Shown here in pieces: positions 15,897 to 24,941 of a stretch of 64,000 nucleotides of DNA. The stretch spans positions 34,545 to 98,544 of the forward strand of contig NZ_JBBAYI010000016.1 of the NCBI RefSeq assembly GCF_037153985.1, given 5' to 3'. Below the pieces are notes generated by a model, which ran no database searches, was not told the origin of the DNA, and saw only the letters and a program-made list of their open reading frames with translations. Each line of letters opens with the position of its first letter. Position 1 is the stretch's first letter. This stretch comes from Emticicia sp037153985 (GTDB lineage Bacteria; Bacteroidota; Bacteroidia; Cytophagales; Spirosomataceae). Made by a program: the position numbers and the translations under genes.

Positions 15897-17606
15897 ATGA
15901 TGCTCAGAACCCTGCTTAGCTTATTAGCATTCCAGACTTTTGCCCAGATACCTACAAACACTTGGCGTACCCATAGCAATTATTCCAGCTTAAAAGGACT
16001 AGAAGTTGTGGGTAGCAAAATATATGCTTATTCGGATAACGGTTTTTTTTATTATGACAAACTCAATAAGCAAGCCATAAAGCTATCAAAAGCCGACGGG
16101 TTAGCAGAGGCCAACATTGCACATATACGTTACAACCCTGTTTCCAGAAAAATGCTGATAGCCTATGAAACAGGTAATCTGGATTTAATCGAAATAGATA
16201 CCGATGGTGCATTTGGTACTATTCATAATATAGACTTTATTAAACAGACAAATACAATTCAGGGCAGTAAACACATTAATGCCATTGAATATCAGGGAGA
16301 TTTTGCTTACCTCGCCAGTGATTTTGGATTAGTGGTACTAGATACCAGAAAATCAGAAATTAAAGAAACCTATCAGAACATTGGGCAAGGAGGCGGTCAG
16401 GTGAGTCTGCAACAAATAGCCTTCACTCGAGACAGCATCTTTGTAAACGCTTCAGGTGGTATTTTAGGAGCAAAATTTGCTGCTGATGTTAATCTGCAAT
16501 TTTTCGGTAACTGGCATCTGGTAAATAACCCAGCACTATTTAAAAATCCAGATTACCCTAAAGACCCGCTCGTGGTTGCTCCAAAGGAAATAGAAACTGA
16601 CAATGAGGGGAAAACATGGATTGCCGATAACACAAATGGTTTACTAGGTAATCAGGAAAATATATTCAAGACCTATTCGCCTAATGGTATACAAGGCACA
16701 ATCAACGAAGTATTTTATGTGTCGCCCGGCCTTTATGCTAAAGGTACACAAGGAAATGTATTTCAGGCAAACGAATGGAAGCAGCTACCTTTAGGGCAGA
16801 TACCGGTAAATTCGAAAGATATAATTGATGCTTACGATTTTCGGTGGCAGATTGTTAATAACGGTGTGCGTGTAACTAACCCGACAAACGGCCTGACCCG
16901 CCTATATACAACTGGTAAAAATACCGGAAACCTACCAAGTTCCTTTGTAAACACAATAGCACTTGATAGAGAAGGTACTATCTGGATAGGAACAAATGAT
17001 GGTATAGCCGGAATAATACCAGCAAGAGATATTTTCACCAGAGCAAATGATGCTTATACGCCCTATAACACACAGGGGCGCAGAGTTTTGTTACAGGAAA
17101 CCATAACAAAAATTGTGATTGACGGTGGTAACAGAAAATGGATAGGCACTACTAATGGGCTTAACTTATTTAATAATACAGTTGATGAACTGGTTGCACA
17201 TTTTGCCGAGGACAACAGCCCCTTGCCCACTAATGAAATAACAGATATAGGTATTGATAACACCACAGGAGAAGTTTTTGTATTAACACCTAAGGGCTTA
17301 CTGTCTTACCAGAGCAATGCAACAGAACCACAGGAAAGCCTGAGTAATATAAAAATATTCCCGAACCCTATTCGGCCAGACTTTCAGGGAGTAATGACGG
17401 TTTCGGGTTTAAAAGAAAACACAGCCGTAAAAATAACTGATGCCGCAGGGCGATTGATATATGAAACGAAATCGAATGGAGGTACGGCCTCATGGGACAT
17501 CCAGAACGCCACATCAGGCCGTAATATTTCGGGTATTTACATGGTTTTCTGTATTGCTGCCGATGGCTCCGAAAGCCTCGTTGGTAAGGTAGCGGTTATT
17601 AAATAA
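15897..17606 (+). CDS. porZ: PorZ-like type IX secretion protein (two-blade propeller, T9SS tail)
   Basis: A 569-residue exported protein with a signal peptide ending near residue 16 (LLAFQTFAQ). The beginning of the mature part, with W-R-T-H-S-N-Y and later SKADGLAEANIAHIRYN, matches PorZ, the T9SS component that delivers A-LPS to the sortase at the cell surface. Ligand-binding propeller repeats such as EGTIWIGTNDGIAGI (about 360) and RKWIGTTNGLNLF (about 414) support this. The C-terminal 85 residues hold a type A sorting domain (KIFPNPI then a Gly/Tyr-rich end). It is shorter than the roughly 780-residue Porphyromonas protein. Two-component-regulator-type propeller proteins are the main alternative. 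Confidence 0.78.
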   Translation: MMLRTLLSLLAFQTFAQIPTNTWRTHSNYSSLKGLEVVGSKIYAYSDNGFFYYDKLNKQAIKLSKADGLAEANIAHIRYNPVSRKMLIAYETGNLDLIEIDTDGAFGTIHNIDFIKQTNTIQGSKHINAIEYQGDFAYLASDFGLVVLDTRKSEIKETYQNIGQGGGQVSLQQIAFTRDSIFVNASGGILGAKFAADVNLQFFGNWHLVNNPALFKNPDYPKDPLVVAPKEIETDNEGKTWIADNTNGLLGNQENIFKTYSPNGIQGTINEVFYVSPGLYAKGTQGNVFQANEWKQLPLGQIPVNSKDIIDAYDFRWQIVNNGVRVTNPTNGLTRLYTTGKNTGNLPSSFVNTIALDREGTIWIGTNDGIAGIIPARDIFTRANDAYTPYNTQGRRVLLQETITKIVIDGGNRKWIGTTNGLNLFNNTVDELVAHFAEDNSPLPTNEITDIGIDNTTGEVFVLTPKGLLSYQSNATEPQESLSNIKIFPNPIRPDFQGVMTVSGLKENTAVKITDAAGRLIYETKSNGGTASWDIQNATSGRNISGIYMVFCIAADGSESLVGKVAVIK

Positions 17607-17608
17607 AA

Positions 17609-19255
17609 CTATTCAGCTTTTTTGATAGTCACATAGAAGTTCTCATCCAGTTTTATTTCTGTAACACCTTCTTGTTTTAACGTTTGCCACTGTGTAGTCG
17701 GGTAAATGAAATTCGTTTTATCTTGATTAATAGCCACTTTTACAGGCATATTAAACCCTTCAATGCAATTGCTCCAACGATAAACCAATTTCCCATTTTC
17801 AATTTTATATTCTAGCTCTGGAATCCGAATGTCTCTCAGATACTGGTCAAATACTTTACTGAAATTCTTGCCTGATTTTTCAGAAACATAGTCTTCAATT
17901 TGTTTACTCACAACTGTCTGATGATAAAAAGTTTTGTTCAAACCTCTTAATACCTGACGCCAACGGGCATCGTCATCAACAATCTGGCGCATTGTATGCA
18001 ACATATTTCCACCTTTATAATACATGTCGCCAGAACCTCCACTATTAACATTATAGGTGCCAATAATAGGAGCCTTGTTCAGAATATTTTTCCGGCAACC
18101 AATTACATAAGCCGCCCCTGCTTCTTTGCCATAATAATATTCTGTGAACAGATTTTCAGAGTAGTTAGTGAAACTCTCATGAATCCACATATCGGCTATG
18201 TCTTTATATGTAATGTTATTGGCAAACCATTCATGCCCCGACTCATGTACTATAATGAAATCCCATTTCATACCCCAGCCAGTACCCGATAAGTCGCGTC
18301 CCAGATAGCCGTTCTTGTATTTATTACCATAAGTAACCGAGCTTTGATGTTCCATACCCAAGTACGGAACCTCTACCAGTTTATAGCCATCTTCATAAAA
18401 AGGATAGGGGCCAAACCAGTATTCAAAGGCTTTCAGCATCATCGGCACTTGTTTGAATTGTTCTTTCGCTTTAGCTATATTCTCAGGTAGTACATAGTAA
18501 TCGAGCGTAAGTTTGCCTTTTTCGCCCTCGTAGGTATCACCAAAATGCTCGTAATTGCCCACGTTCATATTAATACCGTAATTGTTGATGGGGTTAGAAA
18601 CAAACCAGTTAAATGTTTTGGTGCCATCAGAATTGCTTATTACCTGACGCAAACGGCCGTTCGATACATCCTTTAAATTTTCAGGAACAGTAATACTGAT
18701 AAGCATACTGTCACATTCGTCATACATGTGGTCTTTACAGGGCCACCACGCACTTGCACCTAAACCCTGACAAGAAGTTGCTACGTAGTCGTTTCCCTGA
18801 GAATCTTTTACCCATTGTACGCCACCATCCCACGGCGGACGCTTCGCTACAATAGGATTACCAGAATAATAAACCACAATTGATTCCCTTTTACCCTTCT
18901 CTTGTTTTTTCTTCAATGCAATCATATAGGCATTTTTACCGTCTTTTTTAAAAGAGAGTTCCTTTCCGTCTTGTGTTACTTTATCAATAGCAAGGGGTGG
19001 TTGCAAGTCAATCTGGATAGTCTGGTAAGGTTTTAGCACCTGATAGTAAACAGAAGTGCTTCCAGAAATGTATTTTTCAGGAGGATTTACTTTTACGCGA
19101 AGCTCATAGTATTTTAAATCCCACCAGCTTCTTTCGGGGGTTATACTACCTCTGAGGGTGTCGTCATGGGTAAATTCTTTGGTTTTGAGTTGCCCGTATG
19201 TAGTAAAAACAAATAGAATGTTGATAAAAAGTAAGTATGCTTTACGCATTTTCAT
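17609..19255 (-). CDS. Secreted M1 family metallopeptidase
   Basis: A 548-residue aminopeptidase-like enzyme with a signal peptide (about 1-21). The zinc site HESGH is at 337-341 and the third ligand Glu360 follows exactly 18 residues later, as in M1 peptidases. GMEHQ at 300-304 is the exopeptidase motif that corresponds to GAMEN. The N-terminal beta domain (about 45-230) and catalytic domain are present, while the C-terminal helical domain is short, as in many Bacteroidota members. Its stop is only three bases from the convergent PorZ-like gene stop, with no visible terminator between. Confidence 0.93.
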   Translation of the reverse strand: MKMRKAYLLFINILFVFTTYGQLKTKEFTHDDTLRGSITPERSWWDLKYYELRVKVNPPEKYISGSTSVYYQVLKPYQTIQIDLQPPLAIDKVTQDGKELSFKKDGKNAYMIALKKKQEKGKRESIVVYYSGNPIVAKRPPWDGGVQWVKDSQGNDYVATSCQGLGASAWWPCKDHMYDECDSMLISITVPENLKDVSNGRLRQVISNSDGTKTFNWFVSNPINNYGINMNVGNYEHFGDTYEGEKGKLTLDYYVLPENIAKAKEQFKQVPMMLKAFEYWFGPYPFYEDGYKLVEVPYLGMEHQSSVTYGNKYKNGYLGRDLSGTGWGMKWDFIIVHESGHEWFANNITYKDIADMWIHESFTNYSENLFTEYYYGKEAGAAYVIGCRKNILNKAPIIGTYNVNSGGSGDMYYKGGNMLHTMRQIVDDDARWRQVLRGLNKTFYHQTVVSKQIEDYVSEKSGKNFSKVFDQYLRDIRIPELEYKIENGKLVYRWSNCIEGFNMPVKVAINQDKTNFIYPTTQWQTLKQEGVTEIKLDENFYVTIKKAE

Positions 19256-19491
19256 GTTCTGATAAATTTTATTAAGCCAAAGTTAGTTTAAAATCTTTAC
19301 TTTGTAGAAAACCGAAACATAATTTAAAAAATTGTGTTGAGTGTTATTATCTGTATGAAAATCAGATTAAATTAATTGATTCTGGCAAACTGTTTTTCGA
19401 TAAAAATTGTACTAAAATAAGAAACAGGTTTTACCTGTTCTGAGAGAAAAAGTGTCACGTTGAGGGTTTTATCCCTCTAAATTAATAAAAC

Positions 19492-20748
19492 ATGAAACAG
19501 GCAAAAGACCCTTATGCTGCCCTCCGGTATCCTGACTTCAGATATTTCATCACAGCCCAGTTTTTATTTACAATTGCTATTCTGATTCAGGAGATTGTTA
19601 TCAGTTATTATCTGTATGATAAAACCAACGACCCTTTAACGCTAGGGCTTATCGGGCTTTTTGAGGCAATTCCATATATTTCACTGGCGTTGTTTGGGGG
19701 CTATTTTGCCGACCGCAAAGATAAAAGAACCATCATACAGGTTTGTTATGTCATTATTATGATGTGTTCTTTACTTTTACTATGGGTAACGCATCCATCA
19801 GCCGAACATGGTTTCGACCTGACACAACAAAAGAATTTTATTTATCTGGTTGTGTTTTTTCTGGGCGTGGCCCGAGGGTTTTATGGCCCTGCCTGGACCT
19901 CCCTTAAACCCTTTCTGGTTGCAGCCGAACATTATTCTAACTCTGCCTCATGGAGTAGCCAGTTCTGGCAGACTGGTTCCATTTTGGGGCCAGCTTTAGG
20001 TGGTTTTTTCTATGCGTGGCTAGGGCTTACAGATACTTTAATATTGGTAATTGTGTTCTTTCTGATAGCTTTCGTGTTTGTTTCTCGCATTTCGAAAAAA
20101 GGTATTCAGAATATTGAAAAACAAGGCAGTGTTGTGCAAAGCCTCAAAGAAGGTATTAGCTTTGTGGTGCGTAATAAAATATTGTTTTATGCCATCTTGC
20201 TTGATATGTTCTCGGTCTTGTTTGGTGGAGTAGTAGCCATTTTGCCTGTTTTTGCGAAGGATATTCTGCATGTAGGACCCGAAGGATTGGGCATTATGCG
20301 GGCTGCTCCGGGAGTAGGTGCCGTTTTAACCATGTTAGGAACGGCTTATTTTCCGCCTACCCATAAAGCATGGCGTAATATGCTCATAGCAGTAACCGGA
20401 TTCGGGCTAGCAACGCTGATTTTTGCTTTTTCGACCAGTTTCTTGCTGTCGATAGGGGCGTTGTTTCTCACAGGAGCTTTTGATAGTATAAGTGTGGTTA
20501 TCAGGCAAACCATTTTACAGGTGTTGCCACCTGACGATATGCGGGGTAGAGTAAGTTCTGTAAATGGAATTTTTGTTAGTTGTTCTAACGAATTAGGAGC
20601 TTTTGAATCGGGCGCTTTGACAAAACTGATAGGCCCTATTCAGACAGTTGTTTTCGGTGGGGTCATGACGCTCGTTATTGCTGCCACGCTTTTTGTACGT
20701 TCAAAAGAGCTTTTTGCCTTTAAATTAGAAAGAACACCAAATCAATAA
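19492..20748 (+). CDS. MFS transporter, DHA3-like (MFS_3 family)
   Basis: A 418-residue twelve-helix major facilitator. FADRKDKR near residues 72-79 is the A-type loop motif between helices 2 and 3. The C-terminal half contains the DMRGRVSSVNGIF stretch typical of DHA3/MFS_3 proteins such as enterobactin exporter EntS. Substrate cannot be read from sequence; efflux of a small metabolite or drug is the family expectation. It is monocistronic and ends at a strong bidirectional terminator. Confidence 0.87.
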   Translation: MKQAKDPYAALRYPDFRYFITAQFLFTIAILIQEIVISYYLYDKTNDPLTLGLIGLFEAIPYISLALFGGYFADRKDKRTIIQVCYVIIMMCSLLLLWVTHPSAEHGFDLTQQKNFIYLVVFFLGVARGFYGPAWTSLKPFLVAAEHYSNSASWSSQFWQTGSILGPALGGFFYAWLGLTDTLILVIVFFLIAFVFVSRISKKGIQNIEKQGSVVQSLKEGISFVVRNKILFYAILLDMFSVLFGGVVAILPVFAKDILHVGPEGLGIMRAAPGVGAVLTMLGTAYFPPTHKAWRNMLIAVTGFGLATLIFAFSTSFLLSIGALFLTGAFDSISVVIRQTILQVLPPDDMRGRVSSVNGIFVSCSNELGAFESGALTKLIGPIQTVVFGGVMTLVIAATLFVRSKELFAFKLERTPNQ

Positions 20749-20758
20749 ATCGGTATAT

Positions 20759-20795
20759 AAAGAAAGACCACTTAGCTGCTAAGTGGTCTTTCTTT
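20759..20795. terminator. Bidirectional terminator, MFS gene/greA
   Basis: AAAGAAAGACCACTTA pairs perfectly with TAAGTGGTCTTTCTTT around GCTGC. It sits between the convergent MFS and greA genes. Confidence 0.9.
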
Positions 20796-20845
20796 ATAGG
20801 AGATGCCAGTATAATTAATATTTATAAGTCTTGTGTGAGGGAAAA

Positions 20846-21319
20846 CTATCTGCTTATTTCCAATACTTCTACTTCTACTAGTCCGGCAGGGGCCTGAATC
20901 TGCGCCATTTCGCCTACTTTTTTGCCGAATAAGCCTTTTCCAAAAGGAGAATTAACAGAAATCTTACCTTGTTTCAAATCAGCTTCTTCTTCTGATACCA
21001 GCGTATAAGTCATCAAAGCTCCGTTTTTCTTATTTTTTATTTTTACTCTCGACAACAACGATACTTTAGAGGTGTCAATAGTCGATTCATCTAAAATACG
21101 TGCATTGGCTACCAGTTCTTCTAATTTCGAAATTTCCATTTCCATCAAGCCTTGAGCATCTTTAGCCGCGTCGTATTCGGCGTTCTCAGACAAATCACCT
21201 TTGTCACGTGCTTCTGCAATCTGACGAGCAATATCAGCCCTTCCTTTGGTCTTGAGTTCGTGAAGTCTATTTTTTAGGTTATTATACCCTTCTTCGGTGT
21301 AATACTGGATTTTTGACAT
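20846..21319 (-). CDS. greA: Transcription elongation factor GreA
   Basis: The 157-residue product is GreA, which stimulates RNA cleavage by backtracked RNA polymerase. The N-terminal coiled coil (about 5-75) carries the acidic tip DLSENAEYDAAK near 40-51, and the C-terminal FKBP-like domain includes SPFGKGLFGKKVGE near 123-136. An upstream in-frame ATG would add 15 residues, but MSKIQYYTEEGYNNL is the family start and is chosen. The gene is divergent from fmt across 237 bases. Confidence 0.95.
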   Translation of the reverse strand: MSKIQYYTEEGYNNLKNRLHELKTKGRADIARQIAEARDKGDLSENAEYDAAKDAQGLMEMEISKLEELVANARILDESTIDTSKVSLLSRVKIKNKKNGALMTYTLVSEEEADLKQGKISVNSPFGKGLFGKKVGEMAQIQAPAGLVEVEVLEISR

Positions 21320-21556
21320 ATCTCTTATAAATTTAAAAACCCCTTTTTGCTGAGGGGTGGACAAAAAAAGAACGGCGAAAATTCGACCGTTCCTGATAAA
21401 ACTTGAAATTTTATCAAAGAAACTACCTGAATTTTACTCGAAAAAATACTTTATTTGCTCGATTTTGTTTCATTTGTGCAATTTAGATAACAAAGGTACA
21501 AAGATTTTTTGAAATTAAGTATTTTTGGAACTACTTAATTCTATAACGAAGAAAAA

Positions 21557-22468
21557 ATGAAAATAGTTTTTATGGGTACGCCAGACTTTGCCGTGGCGAG
21601 CTTGAAAAAATTGGTAGAGAATGGTTGCGAAGTTGTGGCTGTGGTAACAGCACCCGACAAACCCTCAGGCAGAGGCTTGCTGATGCACGAAACACCTGTA
21701 AAGAAATATGCAGTTGCACAGGGGATACCTGTATTGCAACCTGAAAAACTCAGAAACCCTGAGTTTTTGGAACAACTCAGAGGCTATAAGGCTGATTTAC
21801 AGGTGGTTGTGGCTTTCAGGATGCTACCAGAGGTGGTCTGGAAAATGCCCTCAAAAGGCACTTTTAATTTGCATGGGTCAATATTGCCGCAGTATCGTGG
21901 AGCGGCCCCTATTAACTGGGCTGTAATTAACGGAGATACTGAAACAGGCGTAACTACGTTTTTTATTAAGCAGGAGATTGACACAGGCAATATTATTTTC
22001 GTTGATAAAGAGCCTATTTTCCCTTATGATAATGCCGGCACAGTACATGACAGGCTAATGGAAAGGGGGGCTAATCTGGTACTGAAAACCGTAAAGGCTA
22101 TCGAAGCAAACGATTACCCGCAGTTGCCTCAGGACATAAGTCAGGAATTAAGACCAGCTCCAAAAATATTTAAAGAAACCTGTGAAATTAACTGGAATCA
22201 GCCGGCAGCGCAGGTGCATAATTTTATTCGGGGGCTTTCGCCGTATCCGGCTGCATGGACAACTCTGCAAGGGAAAATATGTAAAATTTACCAGTCTGAA
22301 CTGACTGACACAGATGCGCCAGAAGCAAAAGCAGGAGAAATGCAGTCAGACGGAAAAACCTTTCTGGCATTCAAATGTGCCGATAAACTTCTGAAAATAA
22401 AAGAGCTTCAACTTGAAGGAAAAAAGAAAATGGGCGTAGAAGATTTTCTGAGGGGTTTCAGAATTTAG
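21557..22468 (+). CDS. fmt: Methionyl-tRNA formyltransferase
   Basis: A complete 303-residue Fmt, which formylates initiator Met-tRNA using 10-formyltetrahydrofolate. MKIVFMGTPDFAV opens the Rossmann domain, and the catalytic region NLHGSILPQYRGAAPINW (about 104-121) contains the conserved Asn and His, with the conserved Asp in QEIDTGNI near 143. The C-terminal OB-like domain starts near residue 205 with INWNQPAAQVHNFIRGLSPYP. Length is normal. It is monocistronic and ends in a 19-bp hairpin terminator. Confidence 0.96.
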   Translation: MKIVFMGTPDFAVASLKKLVENGCEVVAVVTAPDKPSGRGLLMHETPVKKYAVAQGIPVLQPEKLRNPEFLEQLRGYKADLQVVVAFRMLPEVVWKMPSKGTFNLHGSILPQYRGAAPINWAVINGDTETGVTTFFIKQEIDTGNIIFVDKEPIFPYDNAGTVHDRLMERGANLVLKTVKAIEANDYPQLPQDISQELRPAPKIFKETCEINWNQPAAQVHNFIRGLSPYPAAWTTLQGKICKIYQSELTDTDAPEAKAGEMQSDGKTFLAFKCADKLLKIKELQLEGKKKMGVEDFLRGFRI

Positions 22469-22481
22469 AAAGAATATATAA

Positions 22482-22528
22482 AGGAATCCGTCCTTTGATA
22501 AGTTATTTTTATCAAAGGACGGATTCCT
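22482..22528. terminator. Strong bidirectional terminator after fmt
   Basis: A perfect 19-bp stem (AGGAATCCGTCCTTTGATA with its complement) surrounds a nine-base loop and is followed by GCTTTT. It separates fmt from the opposing lipoprotein gene, whose stop is at 22533. Confidence 0.88.
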
Positions 22529-22532
22529 GCTT

Positions 22533-23858
22533 TTAGTTGGTATTAACTACTGTTGTAAAGTTGGCACTAACTTTCATGGTTTCATGAAGAATCACATTGC
22601 ATTTTTCGTCAGCAGCATGGTCTGTACAAACGGTTCCGACAATCTGCCCTTTCATGATAGTTTTGCCATCGGACTTATAAATTTTTTCAATAATCAGGTC
22701 GCCTTGTTCGCTCTTTTCTTCACGGCAATGCTTGTATATAGAAGACCCGCCTTTTTTCTTTGAGTAATGAATGGCACCAACGTAGGTGTCTTTTGTATTA
22801 AAAGAAAACTTGCCTGTTTTGAAATGCTCAGCATAAACATTGAGTAAATTAGACGAGTTGTCTTCAAACGACATATACAATATGCCTGAGCTGTATGCTG
22901 CATGAATGGTAATCTTGCTAGCTCCTGACCCATCTACGCTAAACGTATTCTCCTGATGAATAAATAGATTGCTCACAAGCATCAATTTGGCTTTGCCTGC
23001 GTGCGATAACTCTACGCTAATAGCCACAGGATTATAGGCATCTTCTGGTTTTTTACCCGGAGCTGTATACATAATAACTGCTTTATTTCCTTTATTGGCA
23101 TAACCCAACAAGCCTGCTGATGGGTCTTTAGGCGCAGAGGTGGTGCAGTCAACGCCATTCAGGTAAAGTTTGGCAATATCGGTGCGGTCTGCAACTTTTG
23201 GGGGTATCAGCGGATATAATAATTCTATGTCTGGTATTGGTTTAGAAGTGGTTGTCCAGGGCCATTCTCCATTTTCGAGGTATTCAACCGTTAGTTCTTT
23301 GGTTTGTGTTACTAACACGGTATCGTATTCTGGCACAAGACGATAACGGGTTACCATTGACCACCAACTGAAATGCTTGATATAACCTGTAATGGTTTTC
23401 TGAGCTTTATCAACCACTAGCGGGCTGGTCATTTGCCATACTTTTTTCTGGTCCTGAAAAGCCAGTGCCATGTTATCTAGCGATGCGCCGTTAATTTCAC
23501 GGTCGGTGTAATGATATGTAAAAGTAACAACTTTGGCAAATTCGCTACCATCAGGGCCGAACTCATATCCTGTGCCTACACCACCCCATGCTTTGTTTTC
23601 GACAGGACGAATGGTAATATTAGTTTCTTTGGTTACTGCTCCGGCCGGAAAAGTAAGGGTAAGTTTACCGTCAGAGGTTGTAATGCTGCCACCTTGTGGG
23701 CCAATCATTTTTGATGTAGTAGCACCCAGAGGTTTCCCTACTTCGGTTGGTGTTCCTGAAACAGGCTTATCAGGGTTAATGTTTTCCCGATTATTGTCAC
23801 AGGAAAACAGGCCGACTAATACCAGTAAGGTAATAACAATAGCTTGTAATGTTTTCAT
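22533..23858 (-). CDS. ZU5-like domain lipoprotein
   Basis: A 441-residue predicted outer lipoprotein. The start is placed at MKTLQAIVITLLVLVGLFSC because this gives a complete lipobox, with Cys20 as the lipidated residue; the frame is open 17 codons further but that would bury the signal. Residues about 45-155 contain GPQGGSITTSDGKLTLTFPA followed by GAVTKETNITI, the pattern of ZU5-like domains that occur in bacterial surface proteins. The remainder is beta-rich and unassigned. No function can be claimed. It stands alone, convergent with fmt. Confidence 0.72.
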   Translation of the reverse strand: MKTLQAIVITLLVLVGLFSCDNNRENINPDKPVSGTPTEVGKPLGATTSKMIGPQGGSITTSDGKLTLTFPAGAVTKETNITIRPVENKAWGGVGTGYEFGPDGSEFAKVVTFTYHYTDREINGASLDNMALAFQDQKKVWQMTSPLVVDKAQKTITGYIKHFSWWSMVTRYRLVPEYDTVLVTQTKELTVEYLENGEWPWTTTSKPIPDIELLYPLIPPKVADRTDIAKLYLNGVDCTTSAPKDPSAGLLGYANKGNKAVIMYTAPGKKPEDAYNPVAISVELSHAGKAKLMLVSNLFIHQENTFSVDGSGASKITIHAAYSSGILYMSFEDNSSNLLNVYAEHFKTGKFSFNTKDTYVGAIHYSKKKGGSSIYKHCREEKSEQGDLIIEKIYKSDGKTIMKGQIVGTVCTDHAADEKCNVILHETMKVSANFTTVVNTN

Positions 23859-24042
23859 AATTGTTTTAAAGTAATAGCTTTTCATATAATGTGATGATGT
23901 CAAAAACATGATACAAACTTATATTACTTCATAGAGTATATGAATCGGTGTATGTATGAACTGTATAATTGGCTTGTAGAAATGTAGGAACCATCTGATG
24001 AATTGTATGTGTAGATTGTTCAGAAATGAGCTTTATGGCTAT

Positions 24043-24066
24043 TAAAAAAGGAGGGAAAACCCTCCT
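24043..24066 (-). terminator. Intrinsic terminator after the LytTR regulator gene
   Basis: On the minus strand AGGAGGG-TTTT-CCCTCCT is followed by TTTTTTAAT. It lies 33 bases past the stop of the response regulator gene. Confidence 0.88.
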
Positions 24067-24098
24067 GAAACTATTGTTATCGGATATTTACGTTTTAG

Positions 24099-24887
24099 TT
24101 ATTTTCCCATCCAGAGTTTAAAATCGCTTACCTTTTCGCGGCTAACTAAGGCTTGTTTGTTGTAAGAAGGGCGAAGCGTTAAAGCCAGACGACTTCCGAA
24201 ATAAGGCTCCATTTTTTCAACGGCTTTGTGGGTTAATATCATGGCGCGGTTAATTCTGAAAAAACGTGCGGGGTCAAGGGTTTCAGCTATTTCATCTAAA
24301 GTGTAGTCGACCAGAAATTTCTGGTTAGTATGGGTTGTAAAGAAACTATATCTTTCGTCGGTAAAGAAGTAAGCAATTTCACCTACTTCAATAGAAAGTA
24401 GTTTCTGGTTCTGTTTTACCAGAAACCGCTCCCGATATTCGGGCGTAGCGTGCTTTTTGAGTTCGTCGAGTAATTTCTTGATACCACCTAACGAGTCCTG
24501 AGCAGGTTTTGAATGTACTTTTAAGGCTTCGTATTTGTTTAAACTACGTTGTAAATCATCGCGATGTACAGGCTTTAATAAATAATCAATACTATTAACC
24601 TTGAAAGCCTGCAAGGCATATTCATCATAAGAAGTAGTGAAAATAACAGTACTTTTTACTTCTGTCCGATTGAAAATTTCAAAACTCTGTCCATCTGAAA
24701 GCTCAATGTCGAGAAAAATAAGGTCAGGGTCTGCATTCAGATTCGCTCTGTTTGTTTCCAGCCATTCAACGGTATCTTCTATGCTGTCGGTAACTCCTAT
24801 TACATTGATTTCGGAAGTTATTTCATTTATTATTTTTTTCAAACGACGGACCGATAACGCTTCGTCTTCAACAATCAATGCATTCAT
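24099..24887 (-). CDS. LytTR family response regulator
   Basis: A 262-residue two-component regulator. The receiver domain (about 1-125) has the acidic pocket EDE at 7-9, phosphoacceptor Asp60 in LIFLDIELSDG, Thr in TTSYDEYAL and Lys in LLKPVH. The C-terminal LytTR DNA-binding domain covers about 160-262 and includes the RINRAMIL segment. It is the last gene of a minus-strand run behind two LytS-type sensor kinases, so it is the likely target of one or both. The promoters it controls cannot be read here; neighbouring lipoprotein genes are candidates. Confidence 0.93.
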   Translation of the reverse strand: MNALIVEDEALSVRRLKKIINEITSEINVIGVTDSIEDTVEWLETNRANLNADPDLIFLDIELSDGQSFEIFNRTEVKSTVIFTTSYDEYALQAFKVNSIDYLLKPVHRDDLQRSLNKYEALKVHSKPAQDSLGGIKKLLDELKKHATPEYRERFLVKQNQKLLSIEVGEIAYFFTDERYSFFTTHTNQKFLVDYTLDEIAETLDPARFFRINRAMILTHKAVEKMEPYFGSRLALTLRPSYNKQALVSREKVSDFKLWMGK

Positions 24888-24941
24888 GATAAACAGTAGT
24901 TCTTAAGTTAATTTTATTCAGATATTTAGTATAGCGTATTT

